Source: B4-G1 sp964393895
GTDB lineage: Bacteria > Chloroflexota > Anaerolineae > B4-G1
Length of the DNA: 31,730 nucleotides
Assembly: GCA_964393895.1 (NCBI GenBank)
Contig: CAYMWP010000039.1
Span: 1 to 31,730 of the forward strand
Direction of reading: 5' to 3'
The notes beneath the pieces are model-generated. The model ran no database searches and had not been told where the DNA came from. It saw only the letters and a program-made list of their open reading frames with translations. Positions within the stretch are counted from its first letter, which is position 1. Every line of letters starts with the position of its first letter. The position numbers and the translations under genes were made by a program. Positions 1-9,264 of the stretch are shown here, piece by piece.

Positions 1-224
1 CGGTTTTGGGCGAGCACAAGCTCGGCAGAGACCTCCGAGGTCTAGGGTCTCTACTTAAATGAAACATACCCAAATGATACTGGTTTATCGCCAGAATGTC
101 AAGCAAGCAACAACACACAAAGTCTCGAGTTTTGTGAAAAACCCGAGACCTTGTCTGCTCGACCAATCCGTCCCAGCCGTACACCCGTACTACACCGTGT
201 AAAGCCACGATGGGCGTCACGGCG
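1..224. other. Intergenic end region with one palindrome and one hairpin
   Basis: No gene is supported here. It holds a copy of the 15-bp palindrome AGACCTCCGAGGTCT (29-43) that recurs at 8932-8946 and 9015-9029, and the hairpin at 122-149 listed separately. The rest shows nothing recognisable. Confidence 0.6.
122..149 (-). terminator. Putative terminator of the Tad-like operon
   Basis: A 12-bp stem with one mismatch (122-133 against 138-149) and a 4-nt loop lies about 75 nt past the stop codon of the VWA gene. Read on the minus strand the stem is followed by TTTGTGTG, a short and impure U-tract. It is likely the end of the minus-strand operon, though it may be a weak terminator. Confidence 0.5.
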
Positions 225-2495
225 CTAACTGATCAACCGTAGGAAGATGCGCTCGAACAACTCGTCAAAGATCGCGTCCAACTTGTCAGACGTGGGAGCC
301 CAGCGGTGAAACCCGCCGGTGGTATCGGCCACGTGCTCCATCAATTCTCGGTCAGCGCCCCAACCCAGGCTGATAGTGTAAACGACGATGGCATTATCGC
401 GGGCCTCGTGGGCATAGTAGACCACACAGTCCTTGGCCAGCACGCTGTCGTTGGGCCACAGGTTGGGGTCGTCGTCGCAGGCAGAGTCACAGCCACTGTA
501 CGTGTTGGCCTCACCGTCGGTCATCAACACCATGATGTGAGCGGCCCCAGGACGGCCGTAGTGAGGATTTTGCGTACTCAACACAGCGATGCCATCCATC
601 ATCCCCTCAGCGATGTTCGTGTTACCGCTGGCAGTGGTGTTGTCCAGGTCATAGAGCACTGTATTGGTGATCACTCCCGCGAAACAGCCGCAGTCGGGGT
701 CGCGAGGTGGTTCGCCGCCGGGATTACTCCAACTCGGGTTGCAGTTTGGATTGTCGAGATCCTCCACGCCCCGCCTCCGCAGACACTCTAATTCATCCAT
801 GATCTCTGAACTGCCAGAGTAGCGCACGTAGCCGATCTGGTCAAAGCGGGCATCCAAACGGCCGACGAAATGCTTGGCCGCCTCCAGCGCATTCCGAATG
901 GGCTGCTCGTCGTCGTAGATGGCATCATACCGCTGGTCCGGGTTACCGCCCACGCTGCAATCGGGGCGATAAGTGGGGCTGGTCTGCCCGCCGGGCCGTC
1001 CGGCAAAGCGCGGGTCGCAAGAACTACAGGCCCAATCAGTGCGCCCGTTGTTGGGAGCGTATCCGTCGGGGCTATCGGGGGGCGAGTAGTCGTTGGCGCA
1101 CGCGTTGTCGGAATCGCGCGTCTGAATGACGATGCGATCCACGTCGAACCCGGCCCCGCCGGCCCACAGGTTGAGCGTGTGCGTGCCCTGGTATATGTTA
1201 TCAACCCGGCCCAGGCAACGCCAGTCCCACGAGCCTGAAGACGCACCATCGTAGTCGGCTCCCGTGGGAAAGTAGTTCTCCTCCCCATACGGGGCTCCAT
1301 CTATGCCCCAAAAGAGGTGCCGGTCGGAGTTGTAGGGGCCGCCCTGACCTCTAACCCAGATGTAGTAATCGTCGTGGTTGCCGCCCTCGGCGCCGCTGGG
1401 GGCGTAAAAGTCATAGTCGGCTCGCGGAGCGGTATAAGGCCCGCCGGCCGGCAGGTTGCGCCGGCAGTATTCCCCGTTGGTAAGATCGCTCCAGGTGCAC
1501 GCCACACCCAGGCCCGTGCTGTTCTGGTAGTTGCGGTAGGGGTGATGCGAGAGATAAGCGCCGCGTATGGAACCATTGCGATAATAGGCGTTTCTGCCGT
1601 TGTGCTGGATGACCCAGAAGGTATAGTAAGGCGTATAGCCCCAGATGTGATAGTCCGCGCTGAGCCGTGAGTACTCCTCACCCTCGACGACGATGTAGTA
1701 TCTATCGGAGTAGGTGCGGTGATGCCAGTTACAGTTATTGTATTCGTAGGAAGAGTTATAGTACTGGTAGCTCCCGCAGTTGTAGCCGCTGGAGGAATCC
1801 CAGCCGGCGCAATGATCGGCGGACGCAATGGTGCTGTACGACCAATGCAGGGGATAGAGATCGCCATCGGGGTACATCTGGCCCGCCGCTTTCTCCCAAC
1901 AGCCGTAACACAGCGTGTCAAATTCCATAGAGCCGGATCTGTCGTAGACGAGGACGGTATCAATGTTGCTGATGTTCTCCGCCTCAGCAGTGGCCTCGAC
2001 CGGAAAGTGCCGGAAACCCACAAACTGCATGAACGTCATCCAGACCTGCCGCCTGACCCGCACGCGGATGCGGTCCGCCGAGTCCAGCCCTTGCCCTGGG
2101 TCTTGGGCATAGGCGGTATCAATCCAGATGGTGGTACCTCCCCCCGGATCAAACGGGTACGAGCCACTCGCCGTGTCGTACGTGTCGTAGGCCACCTCCG
2201 TGTCCGTGGCTTCATAGTCATACCCATTATCTTGCAGATAGACAAGGGCGCGGTCGTGCGCCGCCGATTCCAACGGCAGCTCGGACGCTGCCGCCAGGGC
2301 AGCCGCGTCGGCTGCTCGAGATGTTTTGATCCGTTCAGCATAGACGACCGACAGGTCAATTCCCAGACCAACGAACGCCAGGATGCCAATAAAAGCAACG
2401 ACGACAATGATCAAACTCTGTCCTTGTTGATGTCTGTGTGTCACATTCTCGTCAATTTGCGATCCTTGCCGCCGCTGTATGGTTACCTTACTCAT
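225..2495 (-). CDS. TadG-like pilus-associated protein with a split von Willebrand A domain
   Basis: This 756-aa surface protein probably acts in Flp/Tad pilus adhesion. The N-terminus (about residues 24-60) has the TadE/G-like membrane segment and the Ala-rich stretch after it (RAADAAALAAASELP). A VWA domain begins with the MIDAS motif DRSGSM near residue 185. It resumes only near residue 530 (IRNALEAAKHFVGRL), and the later MIDAS elements are present (TNIAEGM near 627, LMTDGEA near 660). The roughly 340-residue insert is rich in Tyr, Trp and Cys. Its part from IVVEGEEYSR (about 267) to DRIVIQTRD (about 450) resembles a CBM6/35 or malectin-like jelly roll. That resemblance is inferred from pattern only. 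The start ATG has a GGAGGTAA ribosome site. It is the last gene of the five-gene run, 57 nt after the TadE gene. Confidence 0.85.
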   Translation of the reverse strand: MSKVTIQRRQGSQIDENVTHRHQQGQSLIIVVVAFIGILAFVGLGIDLSVVYAERIKTSRAADAAALAAASELPLESAAHDRALVYLQDNGYDYEATDTEVAYDTYDTASGSYPFDPGGGTTIWIDTAYAQDPGQGLDSADRIRVRVRRQVWMTFMQFVGFRHFPVEATAEAENISNIDTVLVYDRSGSMEFDTLCYGCWEKAAGQMYPDGDLYPLHWSYSTIASADHCAGWDSSSGYNCGSYQYYNSSYEYNNCNWHHRTYSDRYYIVVEGEEYSRLSADYHIWGYTPYYTFWVIQHNGRNAYYRNGSIRGAYLSHHPYRNYQNSTGLGVACTWSDLTNGEYCRRNLPAGGPYTAPRADYDFYAPSGAEGGNHDDYYIWVRGQGGPYNSDRHLFWGIDGAPYGEENYFPTGADYDGASSGSWDWRCLGRVDNIYQGTHTLNLWAGGAGFDVDRIVIQTRDSDNACANDYSPPDSPDGYAPNNGRTDWACSSCDPRFAGRPGGQTSPTYRPDCSVGGNPDQRYDAIYDDEQPIRNALEAAKHFVGRLDARFDQIGYVRYSGSSEIMDELECLRRRGVEDLDNPNCNPSWSNPGGEPPRDPDCGCFAGVITNTVLYDLDNTTASGNTNIAEGMMDGIAVLSTQNPHYGRPGAAHIMVLMTDGEANTYSGCDSACDDDPNLWPNDSVLAKDCVVYYAHEARDNAIVVYTISLGWGADRELMEHVADTTGGFHRWAPTSDKLDAIFDELFERIFLRLIS

Positions 2496-2552
2496 CTTTT
2501 ACCTCCACCTCCGCCCCATGTCGCTTTTAGTAACTCACAACGAGGCGCAACC

Positions 2553-3215
2553 TCACCCACCTCGATCGGTGGTCACGCGCATTTCCGTATCGGCGCGCAT
2601 TATCCAGGGTTCCTCGGGCACGATCCCGGCGCTCAAATTGGAGAGGGTATTCCCGAACAGGGGATAATGTATGAAAAATACTTCTACCACGACGATGTGA
2701 TTATCCATCTCCTCGTACCCGCCCGCTGCGCGCTCGGCATTGATGCTCTGCGTGGCTTCACCCTGCCGCTGGACGATCTGGGTCAGCGAGATCGCCGAGT
2801 CGGAGGGTTGAACGTAGGTCGTGCTATACGGCCCAGCCGAGACCACACCAGATACCCAGGTGGTAATCGAAAAAACGTCAACGTAACCATCGCTATCCAT
2901 CGGGATGTGGGTGACGATGACGCCCGTATTCGGCTCCGTCCCGTGCGTTCTCAGAAACGGTACGTCCTGACCGCCTAAACGGACGACTCCACCGGCGTTG
3001 ACCGCCCGCTCGACGACATCATGATCGCTAAAGCGCCCTCGGGCCGCAAAGCGACAGGCCTCGCGGTCCGCGTTGATGACGACGAGATAGTTCCGCAGCA
3101 GATACCCCATCTCCGCAACGCCCATCAACAGGAGCAAAAGTATGGGCAGGACGATAGCCAGCTCCACCAAGCCCTGGCCACGTCCGTTTCTCCGTTCACT
3201 TGCCTGTTCGTTCAT
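2553..3215 (-). CDS. TadE-family pilus assembly protein
   Basis: The 220-aa protein has the TadE signature: a short basic N-terminus, GQGLVELA, then one hydrophobic helix (about residues 18-40) containing the typical Glu, and Arg-rich REACRFAARG after it. TadE proteins are minor pseudopilins of the Flp/Tad system and sit in the inner membrane or pilus. The extracellular part (about 60-220) has no recognised fold. A G-rich ribosome site (GAGGGGGGGTG) precedes the ATG. It starts 13 nt after the upstream gene ends, so the two are cotranscribed and probably translationally linked. Confidence 0.85.
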   Translation of the reverse strand: MNEQASERRNGRGQGLVELAIVLPILLLLLMGVAEMGYLLRNYLVVINADREACRFAARGRFSDHDVVERAVNAGGVVRLGGQDVPFLRTHGTEPNTGVIVTHIPMDSDGYVDVFSITTWVSGVVSAGPYSTTYVQPSDSAISLTQIVQRQGEATQSINAERAAGGYEEMDNHIVVVEVFFIHYPLFGNTLSNLSAGIVPEEPWIMRADTEMRVTTDRGG

Positions 3216-3228
3216 CGAACACCCCCCC

Positions 3229-3837
3229 TCATTGCTCTAGCACCGCTCCATCGGCTCCGTCCACCTTGACGGCGATGACGTTCTCCGTGCCTGCAAACCC
3301 AGCCACAGTCCAGACCGGGTGCTCGCCCCCACCCTCGGGCATGCGCAACTGCATCACCAGGTCTGCATCTGGACGCCGCCCCAGCAAAACACTTCCACCT
3401 CTTTCCCACCAAGCTTGCAACGCCTGATCGCTATCCACCCGCCACACCTCGGCAGAGAACGTGGGCACCGAGTAAGGGCTGGTGCTCTCGCGCGTGACGC
3501 TCGCCACATCGCCCGCCACCGTGACGAGGATCAACCGTTGGGTGGAGGGGGAGAAAAACTGAAAGGCCCACTCCCCATCTCCCGCCAGCCGCTTCCCCGC
3601 CTCCGGCCAATGACGAGAGACGACGGCCAACCCCGCATCCTCCTGCCACTGCGCCGCCAACTCGGCCGCCGGGGCAAACGACTGGCCGGCGGTGGCCCCA
3701 AAGCCAGGCAAGTCCACCGCCACAGACGACTTGGACGTCCCGACCGATTGGCCGTAGAACAACAGCCCCACCACGACCAGCAAGATCAGGCCCAAGCCCA
3801 GGAATAGCAGCCAGCGCACACTGCAACCCTTACCCAT
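3229..3837 (-). CDS. Small membrane-anchored exported protein of unknown function
   Basis: This is a 202-aa protein with one N-terminal membrane segment (about residues 8-30, WLLFLGLGLILLVVVGLLFYG) and a soluble outer domain. I do not recognise the family. The outer part ends with beta-strand-like text (HPVWTVAGFAGTENVIAVKV). I chose the ATG at 3837 because GAGGAG lies just upstream. An open frame extends to a TTG at 3858 but that start lacks a ribosome site. Its place between a secreted beta-propeller protein and TadE suggests a role in pilus or surface assembly, which is inference from position. Confidence 0.7.
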   Translation of the reverse strand: MGKGCSVRWLLFLGLGLILLVVVGLLFYGQSVGTSKSSVAVDLPGFGATAGQSFAPAAELAAQWQEDAGLAVVSRHWPEAGKRLAGDGEWAFQFFSPSTQRLILVTVAGDVASVTRESTSPYSVPTFSAEVWRVDSDQALQAWWERGGSVLLGRRPDADLVMQLRMPEGGGEHPVWTVAGFAGTENVIAVKVDGADGAVLEQ

Positions 3838-3927
3838 TCCACTCCTCAGATGGTACAAGATGGCATCTCGTCCACCAGCGCGCTGTGTAAAGCGCGACTA
3901 CATTTTCGCCCTCGAGGATGAAAAAGT

Positions 3928-5565
3928 TCACGGCGACTGCCTCATCACCAACGGCAGATAGACGATACAAACTTGCTCGACCGCCAAAATGGACTTGGTC
4001 TCCACCGGGCTGGACGCCAGCTCAGTTTCCACCTGCAGCGTAACTCTGTAACGACCAAGTTCGTCAAAGATAATGGTAGGAGAGACAGCGGACGAATCAG
4101 AGAGACCGGCGGCGCTGCCCGCCGGCTTTTCGAGCAGTTGCCAGGTGTACGTCAGCACAGGAGCACCTTGTGGATCGTAACTGTTGCCCCCGTCGAGAGT
4201 AATGGTAACGGGTTGGGTCACGGCCACCATTGCAGGAGCGTTAATGACCGCGTGAGGATGAAAGGAGAAGCCCTCATAATACACGTTCCACTCCTCACCC
4301 ACCTCTTGCTGCATGTAGGCGGTGTGGAGTTGCTGTCCCTCCATCCCGGCCGCCGCAGCGCCTGCGTCACTCGAGGTATCTTGGTTCAAGACAGTGTGGC
4401 TGACCACCCAATTCACGGAATTCGTGGTCCCCGCCAGAGCATAGGCATAGTAAATCCTGTAGTAATCGCCCTCGCCGCTTCCGCCCACGTGCCACACGAC
4501 GGCCGGCCAGCCCTCGTCGCCCAAACCAATAGAAGGCCGCAAGTTCGCCAGGTATTCACTCGGCGCCCAATCCTCATTGTCGGTAGATTCGTACATCTCG
4601 GGGAAGCTCGTTCTGTCCGTGCCTACGTCTCGTGAGGAGAGCCAGGTATCCCCATTGTCGTTAGAGCGTTGATACGACAAGCTGAATCTATCGCAAGGCG
4701 GGGAAACAGGAAGATAATCGTTGCACCAGTCCCACACGACGAACACGCGGCTCCCCCAGGCAGCCACGTCTGGTTTATATGGCTGCTCGTCAGACAGCGC
4801 CTGATAAACGTTCCTGACACCACCCCACCCTCCAGCGTGCCGTCTCCTGTACTGGATGCGGCCGTATCCTCCCACATAGTTCCACACCACGTGAACATAG
4901 CCGTTGGCGCAGGCGATGGCCGGCGTCCTATCGTCCGCCCCCGTGTGCACTCCCTCTATACCACCCCAACTGCTGCCTCCAAAAGCCCGGTACCGGATCT
5001 CGCCCTTTTTGGTTGCGCTGCGCTGCTCCCACACGACGTGAGGGTCTCCGTCTTCATCTACCGCCACGTCCACCCAGGAGATCTCGTTGGAAGGGCTAGT
5101 CGAAAGCACAGTGGGCACATCCTCGCACGTTCCCTCGGACAAGTCACACTCCTCGTGATACACATAGTAAAAAGACCCGTCCACGACGACGACGTAAACC
5201 ACGTGGGCCGTCGTCCCTGCGACCGCTACGGAAGCATTGATAGCATAGGCGGACGCGCCGCCGGAGAAAACGGTGACTTTGCTCCCCCAACTGCGGCCGT
5301 CCCCTGAGCCGGATCGCAGGTAGACGTGACCGTACCCCTTGCCGAGATTTTCGATGTATTCCTCCGTCCAAACCACGGCCACCCGGTCGCCGCCCGCCGC
5401 CAGGCCAGGACTGGCCGAAATGAACGTATCGGTCACAGAGAGATTATGACGCTCGTGGTCGGCGGCAGTCGCCACAGCTACCAGCACGGCTGCCAGGGCC
5501 ATCGCCGCCAGCACCCCCGCCGCCACAACGGACCCACTCCGTTTGTACCCTTTCAGGTTGATCAT
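3928..5565 (-). CDS. Secreted sialidase-like beta-propeller protein with PKD domain
   Basis: This is a 545-aa exported protein. A signal peptide (about residues 1-35, ending ATAADHE) precedes at least five repeats of the type SVAVAG..HVVYV, VDEDGDPHVVWEQ and DVAAWGSRVFVVWD, which fit a BNR/sialidase-like beta-propeller (about 45-425). No clear sialidase catalytic Arg triad was located, so a binding role is more likely than hydrolysis. A PKD-like beta-sandwich follows (about 435-525; DGGNSYDPQGAP, YTWQLLEKP, GRYRVTLQVET). The last residues, VCIVYLPLVMRQSP, match the C-terminal tag also seen in the DUF362 protein of this window. The start ATG has GGGAGGTAG. The gene begins 19 nt after the large TadE-adhesin gene, so they form one operon. 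Confidence 0.8.
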   Translation of the reverse strand: MINLKGYKRSGSVVAAGVLAAMALAAVLVAVATAADHERHNLSVTDTFISASPGLAAGGDRVAVVWTEEYIENLGKGYGHVYLRSGSGDGRSWGSKVTVFSGGASAYAINASVAVAGTTAHVVYVVVVDGSFYYVYHEECDLSEGTCEDVPTVLSTSPSNEISWVDVAVDEDGDPHVVWEQRSATKKGEIRYRAFGGSSWGGIEGVHTGADDRTPAIACANGYVHVVWNYVGGYGRIQYRRRHAGGWGGVRNVYQALSDEQPYKPDVAAWGSRVFVVWDWCNDYLPVSPPCDRFSLSYQRSNDNGDTWLSSRDVGTDRTSFPEMYESTDNEDWAPSEYLANLRPSIGLGDEGWPAVVWHVGGSGEGDYYRIYYAYALAGTTNSVNWVVSHTVLNQDTSSDAGAAAAGMEGQQLHTAYMQQEVGEEWNVYYEGFSFHPHAVINAPAMVAVTQPVTITLDGGNSYDPQGAPVLTYTWQLLEKPAGSAAGLSDSSAVSPTIIFDELGRYRVTLQVETELASSPVETKSILAVEQVCIVYLPLVMRQSP

Positions 5566-5584
5566 AGCTACCTCCCCACGACAA

Positions 5585-8500
5585 TTACAACAGGAACAGG
5601 TTCACACTGTAGTTGCGCTCGTCCGCCACTACCGTCGTCGCCGTCGTCGCAGTACGCAACCCACCGCTGACCCACATTTCAGCGTAGATGTGATAGGTGC
5701 CCGGCGGGATGTTGTAAAAGTGATAGGTGCCATCGTGAATGGTGACGGTGTGATAAACCTCCCCGCCCTGGGCGTAGGCCCACACGTTCACCCCCTGCAT
5801 GCTCTGGGGGATACCGCCTACCAGCACCCGTACATCCCCGCCGATGGAGGCCATACCGGGTTGATCCTCCGGGACGGGCCACTCGGTGCACACGTCACAT
5901 TTGAGAGCGTCCAGGTAGAACCAGGTATCGTTATAGTCGGCGTCGTGCGTGGCGTAGAAATAGATCTCTACATCCTCACCGGCGCGATTGTAGAGGTCTA
6001 TCTCATCCGTAACGTCCACCTCGAAGGATGACCAACTCCCCACCGCTGCGCCTCCGTTGGCGATCGTGTTCGAGCCACCCAGGTTGCCACCGCCAGTGTC
6101 CCTCATCCGCAAAGCCAGTACATCGTCGGCCTCGGCGGTGTCCGGGAAGCTACAGGGGGCCAGGCTACCGGCCACCAACCGCTGCCCATTCACGACCATG
6201 GTCGTCATCGTATAGACCTCGCCCGGTATCTCGACCGTCTGCTCCAGGTGCGGGGAAAGAACCGGGCAGTTGGGATAAGAGCCCATCGAGGCGTGCAGTC
6301 GCATAGACATGCTGCCATCGTAAAAGTATTGCGACTGGTGCTGAAAGGCATTCGACTCACCCGCGCTCCAGTGGGCAAAGACTGTGTCGGGGTTGCCCTC
6401 AAAGCCCCCCAGGCTGAGTATCTGCTGACATTCCCTCAGGCCGGGCGGTTTGATGATCCCTTCATCACCGCCAGAGGCCTGGCAAATCACAAACTCGTCC
6501 AACTCGCTGATGCGACTGCTACAGGTGCCGTAAGGAGCGTGGCCGATGCCCACCAAAACAGCGTCGTCCATATCTACCGTGATGCTGGCACGATAAGTCC
6601 ACCCGCCCTCCCCTGGGTCGGCTGCCGTGGAGTAGTAATAATCGAACGTATCCCCAGAGCGGACGAGACGCACCCACACCGGCATAGCTATCCAACCGGT
6701 ATCGCCGACGGCGCGGTTGGCATCGCCGCCGTCCGTCGGCCGGTAGGCGCACTGCAGACCAGCGCCGTGCGTCCGCATCAACGCCACGTAGCGGCTGTTG
6801 GCGTTCGTGCTATTGCGCACCATCAACCCTACCTTGGCGAACTGACTACAAGCAGGGCCGGAGACAACGCGCAAGCGGGCGTCGAAATCACCAGAGATAG
6901 ATTGATAGACGTAGTACATATTGTCACTGGTACCCCACGTACTCGATCCGTAAGCATTGATCCTCAGGTGACCATCGCCTGTTTCGCTCACATTCCCGCT
7001 CACTCCGGATGGTATACCGGTCAGCGTCCATTTGCCGTCAACGGAGCTATCGTTGAAATCGTCGCCATAAGGAGTACTGTCCACCGTGCAGGCCACGGTC
7101 AGCGTATAAGGGCCGCTGACGTTGTTATCCTCGTCGGTTTCTTCGATATAATTGGTGGTATCAACCTGCCCCCACAGCTGGTGCGTGCCGCCGGCCAGGT
7201 TGAACGTCGCGGTGACAGCCTGGGTGCCGCCGGGATCAATGTTCAGCAGCCATTGCTTCTCGTCGCCCAACTGCCCCTGGAAAGGAGGAGGAAAGAGTGG
7301 ATCCAGGTAATAATCAACGTCAAAGTAGGTATTCACCACCGGCGATGAGGACGAGTTGTTCCCCACCAGGATCGTGAACGGGATATCCACACCGTCCGGC
7401 AACACGTCGCCATACTCCTCGGGCCAGGATATGTCCTCGATGTACAAATCGGGCGGGACGACCGTCACAGAGATCAGGCCGGAATAGGCAACCATATCCG
7501 TCGCGCCACAATCACCGCCATTCCAATGAGATTCGATGTGATACAGACCATTGCTGCCCGCGGGAATCTCAAAGCCGATATCGGTAGCGTCGCCGGTGAC
7601 AGAGTCTACGTTGACCGGATCCTGCACCACGGTCGAGGTGGCAGTGCCAGAGATGACGCACCACAGCAGACGATGAGTGTTGCTGATCGGCTCGTGATCC
7701 ATCACGTCCACGTAGACGTGATCCAGAGGGACGACCTTGTGTGCAGAGACTACGATATACGGGCCGGAAACGATCCAGGTCTTGGTCGCGGTGTCGCGGG
7801 GTTCGCCGGCGTCCCAGGCGTTATCGCCGTCATAATCCAGCCAGGCCTGAATGTTCGCGGTCCCCGGCCGGTTGCCGTAAAGCGTGACCGCCGCCTGTCC
7901 CTGGGCGTCGGCCAGCACCTCGATAGCTTTCGGTTCGACCCCCGAGTAATCAAACCCACCCTCATTCGTGGAGAAATTGACCGGCACCCCCGCGACCGGA
8001 TCTCCCGATTGATTATACACCGTCGCGATGAACACGTGCCCACGCTCATCGGGTAGTGTGTTGGTCGCCTCTTCTATATCCAGCTCGACGTAATACGAAG
8101 GCGGCAGTGTAGGAGTGGGTTCCGGCGTTTCGTCCGGCGTGCTCACCGGTGTATCCTCCGGCGTCGCGTCCGGCTCGCCAAGATGGGGATTCGTATCAAA
8201 GTAAGGGGGGGGCATATCGCCAAACCCGACCTGGATTCCCTCGTTGATCATCTGCGCATCACCTCGCACCGTGACGTACTCGGCGATGGCCTGGTAGAAT
8301 GGATCCACGATAGGAACGTTATGGACGATCACCACCCTTACCGGGAGTCCTTCTATCCCAGGGTGATCGTAACAGGCGGCAGGGTTGGCATTGCAGTCAG
8401 TCTGAAACGAGGGGTAGCCCCACATATGGACGCCGAAAAAGCCCGGGGCGCTCTCGTAGGAGGTCTCGAAGGCATGCAAATGAGCGTCGTCTATACGCAG

Positions 8501-8866
8501 CCCAACTGCGTTGTGGCGGGCCACCTGTTTGATGAGCGCTGCGCGCCGGGCATAGTAGTTGCTGTCCGGCTCCCCCGCCCAGCCCGCGCCGTTCACCGGG
8601 CAAGCGGGATAGTCGGCGCTGTCGTCCGCATCATCGTTGGGAGAGTCGACCCCATCCATTAGATGACCGTCGCCATCAACGTCCAGGCAGGCGCCCTGAA
8701 CCGGCTGGTAGGCGATGGCGAAACGAGCGGCCTCCCGCGCGGCGTGCTGCACGGTAATAAAGCCCTGAATCACCAGTGCAGTTTCAACAATGCCAAGGAT
8801 AACGAGCAACAAGACCGGAATGAGCAACGCGAACTCGACCAGTCCTTGACCTCTCCACCTTTTCAT
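5585..8866 (-). CDS. Giant TadE-type pseudopilin with adhesin modules
   Basis: This is a 1093-aa protein. Residues 1-40 carry a TadE signature (RGQGLVEFALLIPVLLL, then a membrane helix and REAARFA), and the TadE-like outer part continues to about 225. A Pro/Thr linker (about 230-256) leads to an invasin-like Ig domain (about 262-370; GDPVAGVPVNFSTN, GQAAVTLYGN). A CARDB-like domain follows (about 465-590; ISWPEEYGDVLPDGVDIPF, YIEETDEDNN), then a concanavalin/DUF1349-like domain (about 600-780), a jelly-roll module (about 800-990) and a carboxypeptidase-regulatory-like domain at the C-terminus (GTYHFYNIPPGTYHIYAE). TadE proteins are normally about 150-250 aa. I chose the ATG at 8866 because AAGGAGG lies 7 nt upstream. 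The open frame reaches a GTG at 8899 that lacks this. It heads the five-gene run and could be a tip adhesin, which is inference. Confidence 0.85.
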   Translation of the reverse strand: MKRWRGQGLVEFALLIPVLLLVILGIVETALVIQGFITVQHAAREAARFAIAYQPVQGACLDVDGDGHLMDGVDSPNDDADDSADYPACPVNGAGWAGEPDSNYYARRAALIKQVARHNAVGLRIDDAHLHAFETSYESAPGFFGVHMWGYPSFQTDCNANPAACYDHPGIEGLPVRVVIVHNVPIVDPFYQAIAEYVTVRGDAQMINEGIQVGFGDMPPPYFDTNPHLGEPDATPEDTPVSTPDETPEPTPTLPPSYYVELDIEEATNTLPDERGHVFIATVYNQSGDPVAGVPVNFSTNEGGFDYSGVEPKAIEVLADAQGQAAVTLYGNRPGTANIQAWLDYDGDNAWDAGEPRDTATKTWIVSGPYIVVSAHKVVPLDHVYVDVMDHEPISNTHRLLWCVISGTATSTVVQDPVNVDSVTGDATDIGFEIPAGSNGLYHIESHWNGGDCGATDMVAYSGLISVTVVPPDLYIEDISWPEEYGDVLPDGVDIPFTILVGNNSSSSPVVNTYFDVDYYLDPLFPPPFQGQLGDEKQWLLNIDPGGTQAVTATFNLAGGTHQLWGQVDTTNYIEETDEDNNVSGPYTLTVACTVDSTPYGDDFNDSSVDGKWTLTGIPSGVSGNVSETGDGHLRINAYGSSTWGTSDNMYYVYQSISGDFDARLRVVSGPACSQFAKVGLMVRNSTNANSRYVALMRTHGAGLQCAYRPTDGGDANRAVGDTGWIAMPVWVRLVRSGDTFDYYYSTAADPGEGGWTYRASITVDMDDAVLVGIGHAPYGTCSSRISELDEFVICQASGGDEGIIKPPGLRECQQILSLGGFEGNPDTVFAHWSAGESNAFQHQSQYFYDGSMSMRLHASMGSYPNCPVLSPHLEQTVEIPGEVYTMTTMVVNGQRLVAGSLAPCSFPDTAEADDVLALRMRDTGGGNLGGSNTIANGGAAVGSWSSFEVDVTDEIDLYNRAGEDVEIYFYATHDADYNDTWFYLDALKCDVCTEWPVPEDQPGMASIGGDVRVLVGGIPQSMQGVNVWAYAQGGEVYHTVTIHDGTYHFYNIPPGTYHIYAEMWVSGGLRTATTATTVVADERNYSVNLFLL

Positions 8867-8915
8867 CTCTGCCCTCCTTCGGAGTCGTTCAAGAATCACT
8901 TGGCATTCTACTAAT

Positions 8916-9056
8916 TTGACAATGGCACATTAGACCTCCGAGGTCTCCGCAACCAATTTCGTTCGTCAAACAACTTGCAGAAGCCACGATTTTTGCTGCT
9001 CGAAGCTATTTTTTAGACCTCGGAGGTCTGAGATCGGCTAACGTGCCATTGTCAAG
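8916..9056. repeat. Inverted-repeat element with internal AGACCTCCGAGGTCT palindromes
   Basis: TTGACAATGGCAC (8916-8928) is repeated inverted at 9043-9055. Just inside each arm sits the palindrome AGACCTCCGAGGTCT (8932-8946) or its complement (9015-9029). The element is flanked by CTAAT on both sides (8911-8915, 9057-9061), which may be a 5-bp target duplication. The right arm carries one extra G before the flank. It looks like a miniature inverted-repeat element, and no coding capacity was seen. Confidence 0.6.
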
Positions 9057-9236
9057 CTAATGCGCCAGTGGAAAAGCAACCCCTGGCACAACTTTGACCT
9101 AGATAGCGCCCCCGCCCAAGTTGGATAGAATCACCTACACTCACAAGAGCGCCAAATAACGACGTACTACACTCCAATTATACCCTACTTGACACATTCT
9201 CCGCAAGTGTACTATGGTACTAGCAACATACACCAA

Positions 9237-9264
9237 ACAGAGCCTCGCGTGCGCGAGACTCTGT
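9237..9264 (-). terminator. Terminator downstream of Flp pilin
   Basis: A 13-bp stem with one mismatch (9237-9249 with 9252-9264) lies 43 nt beyond the pilin stop codon. On the minus strand it is followed by TT and then GG, so the U-tract is short. It probably limits read-through and lets pilin be made in excess of the TadE operon. Confidence 0.6.

Noticed and set aside
306..791. Plus-strand open frames opposite the Tad-like genes, such as 306-791 and 1719-2978
   Set aside because: They are antisense to well-supported genes, have no family resemblance, and follow from high GC on the opposite strand.
3879..3896. CGCGCT/AGCGCG hairpin between two operon genes as a terminator
   Set aside because: The stem is only 6 bp with no U-tract, and genes on both sides appear to belong to one operon.
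9189..9218. Plus-strand TTGACA with TATGGT 18 nt later
   Set aside because: It faces away from any plus-strand gene and the -10 is poor. It would only give antisense RNA to pilin, for which there is no other evidence.
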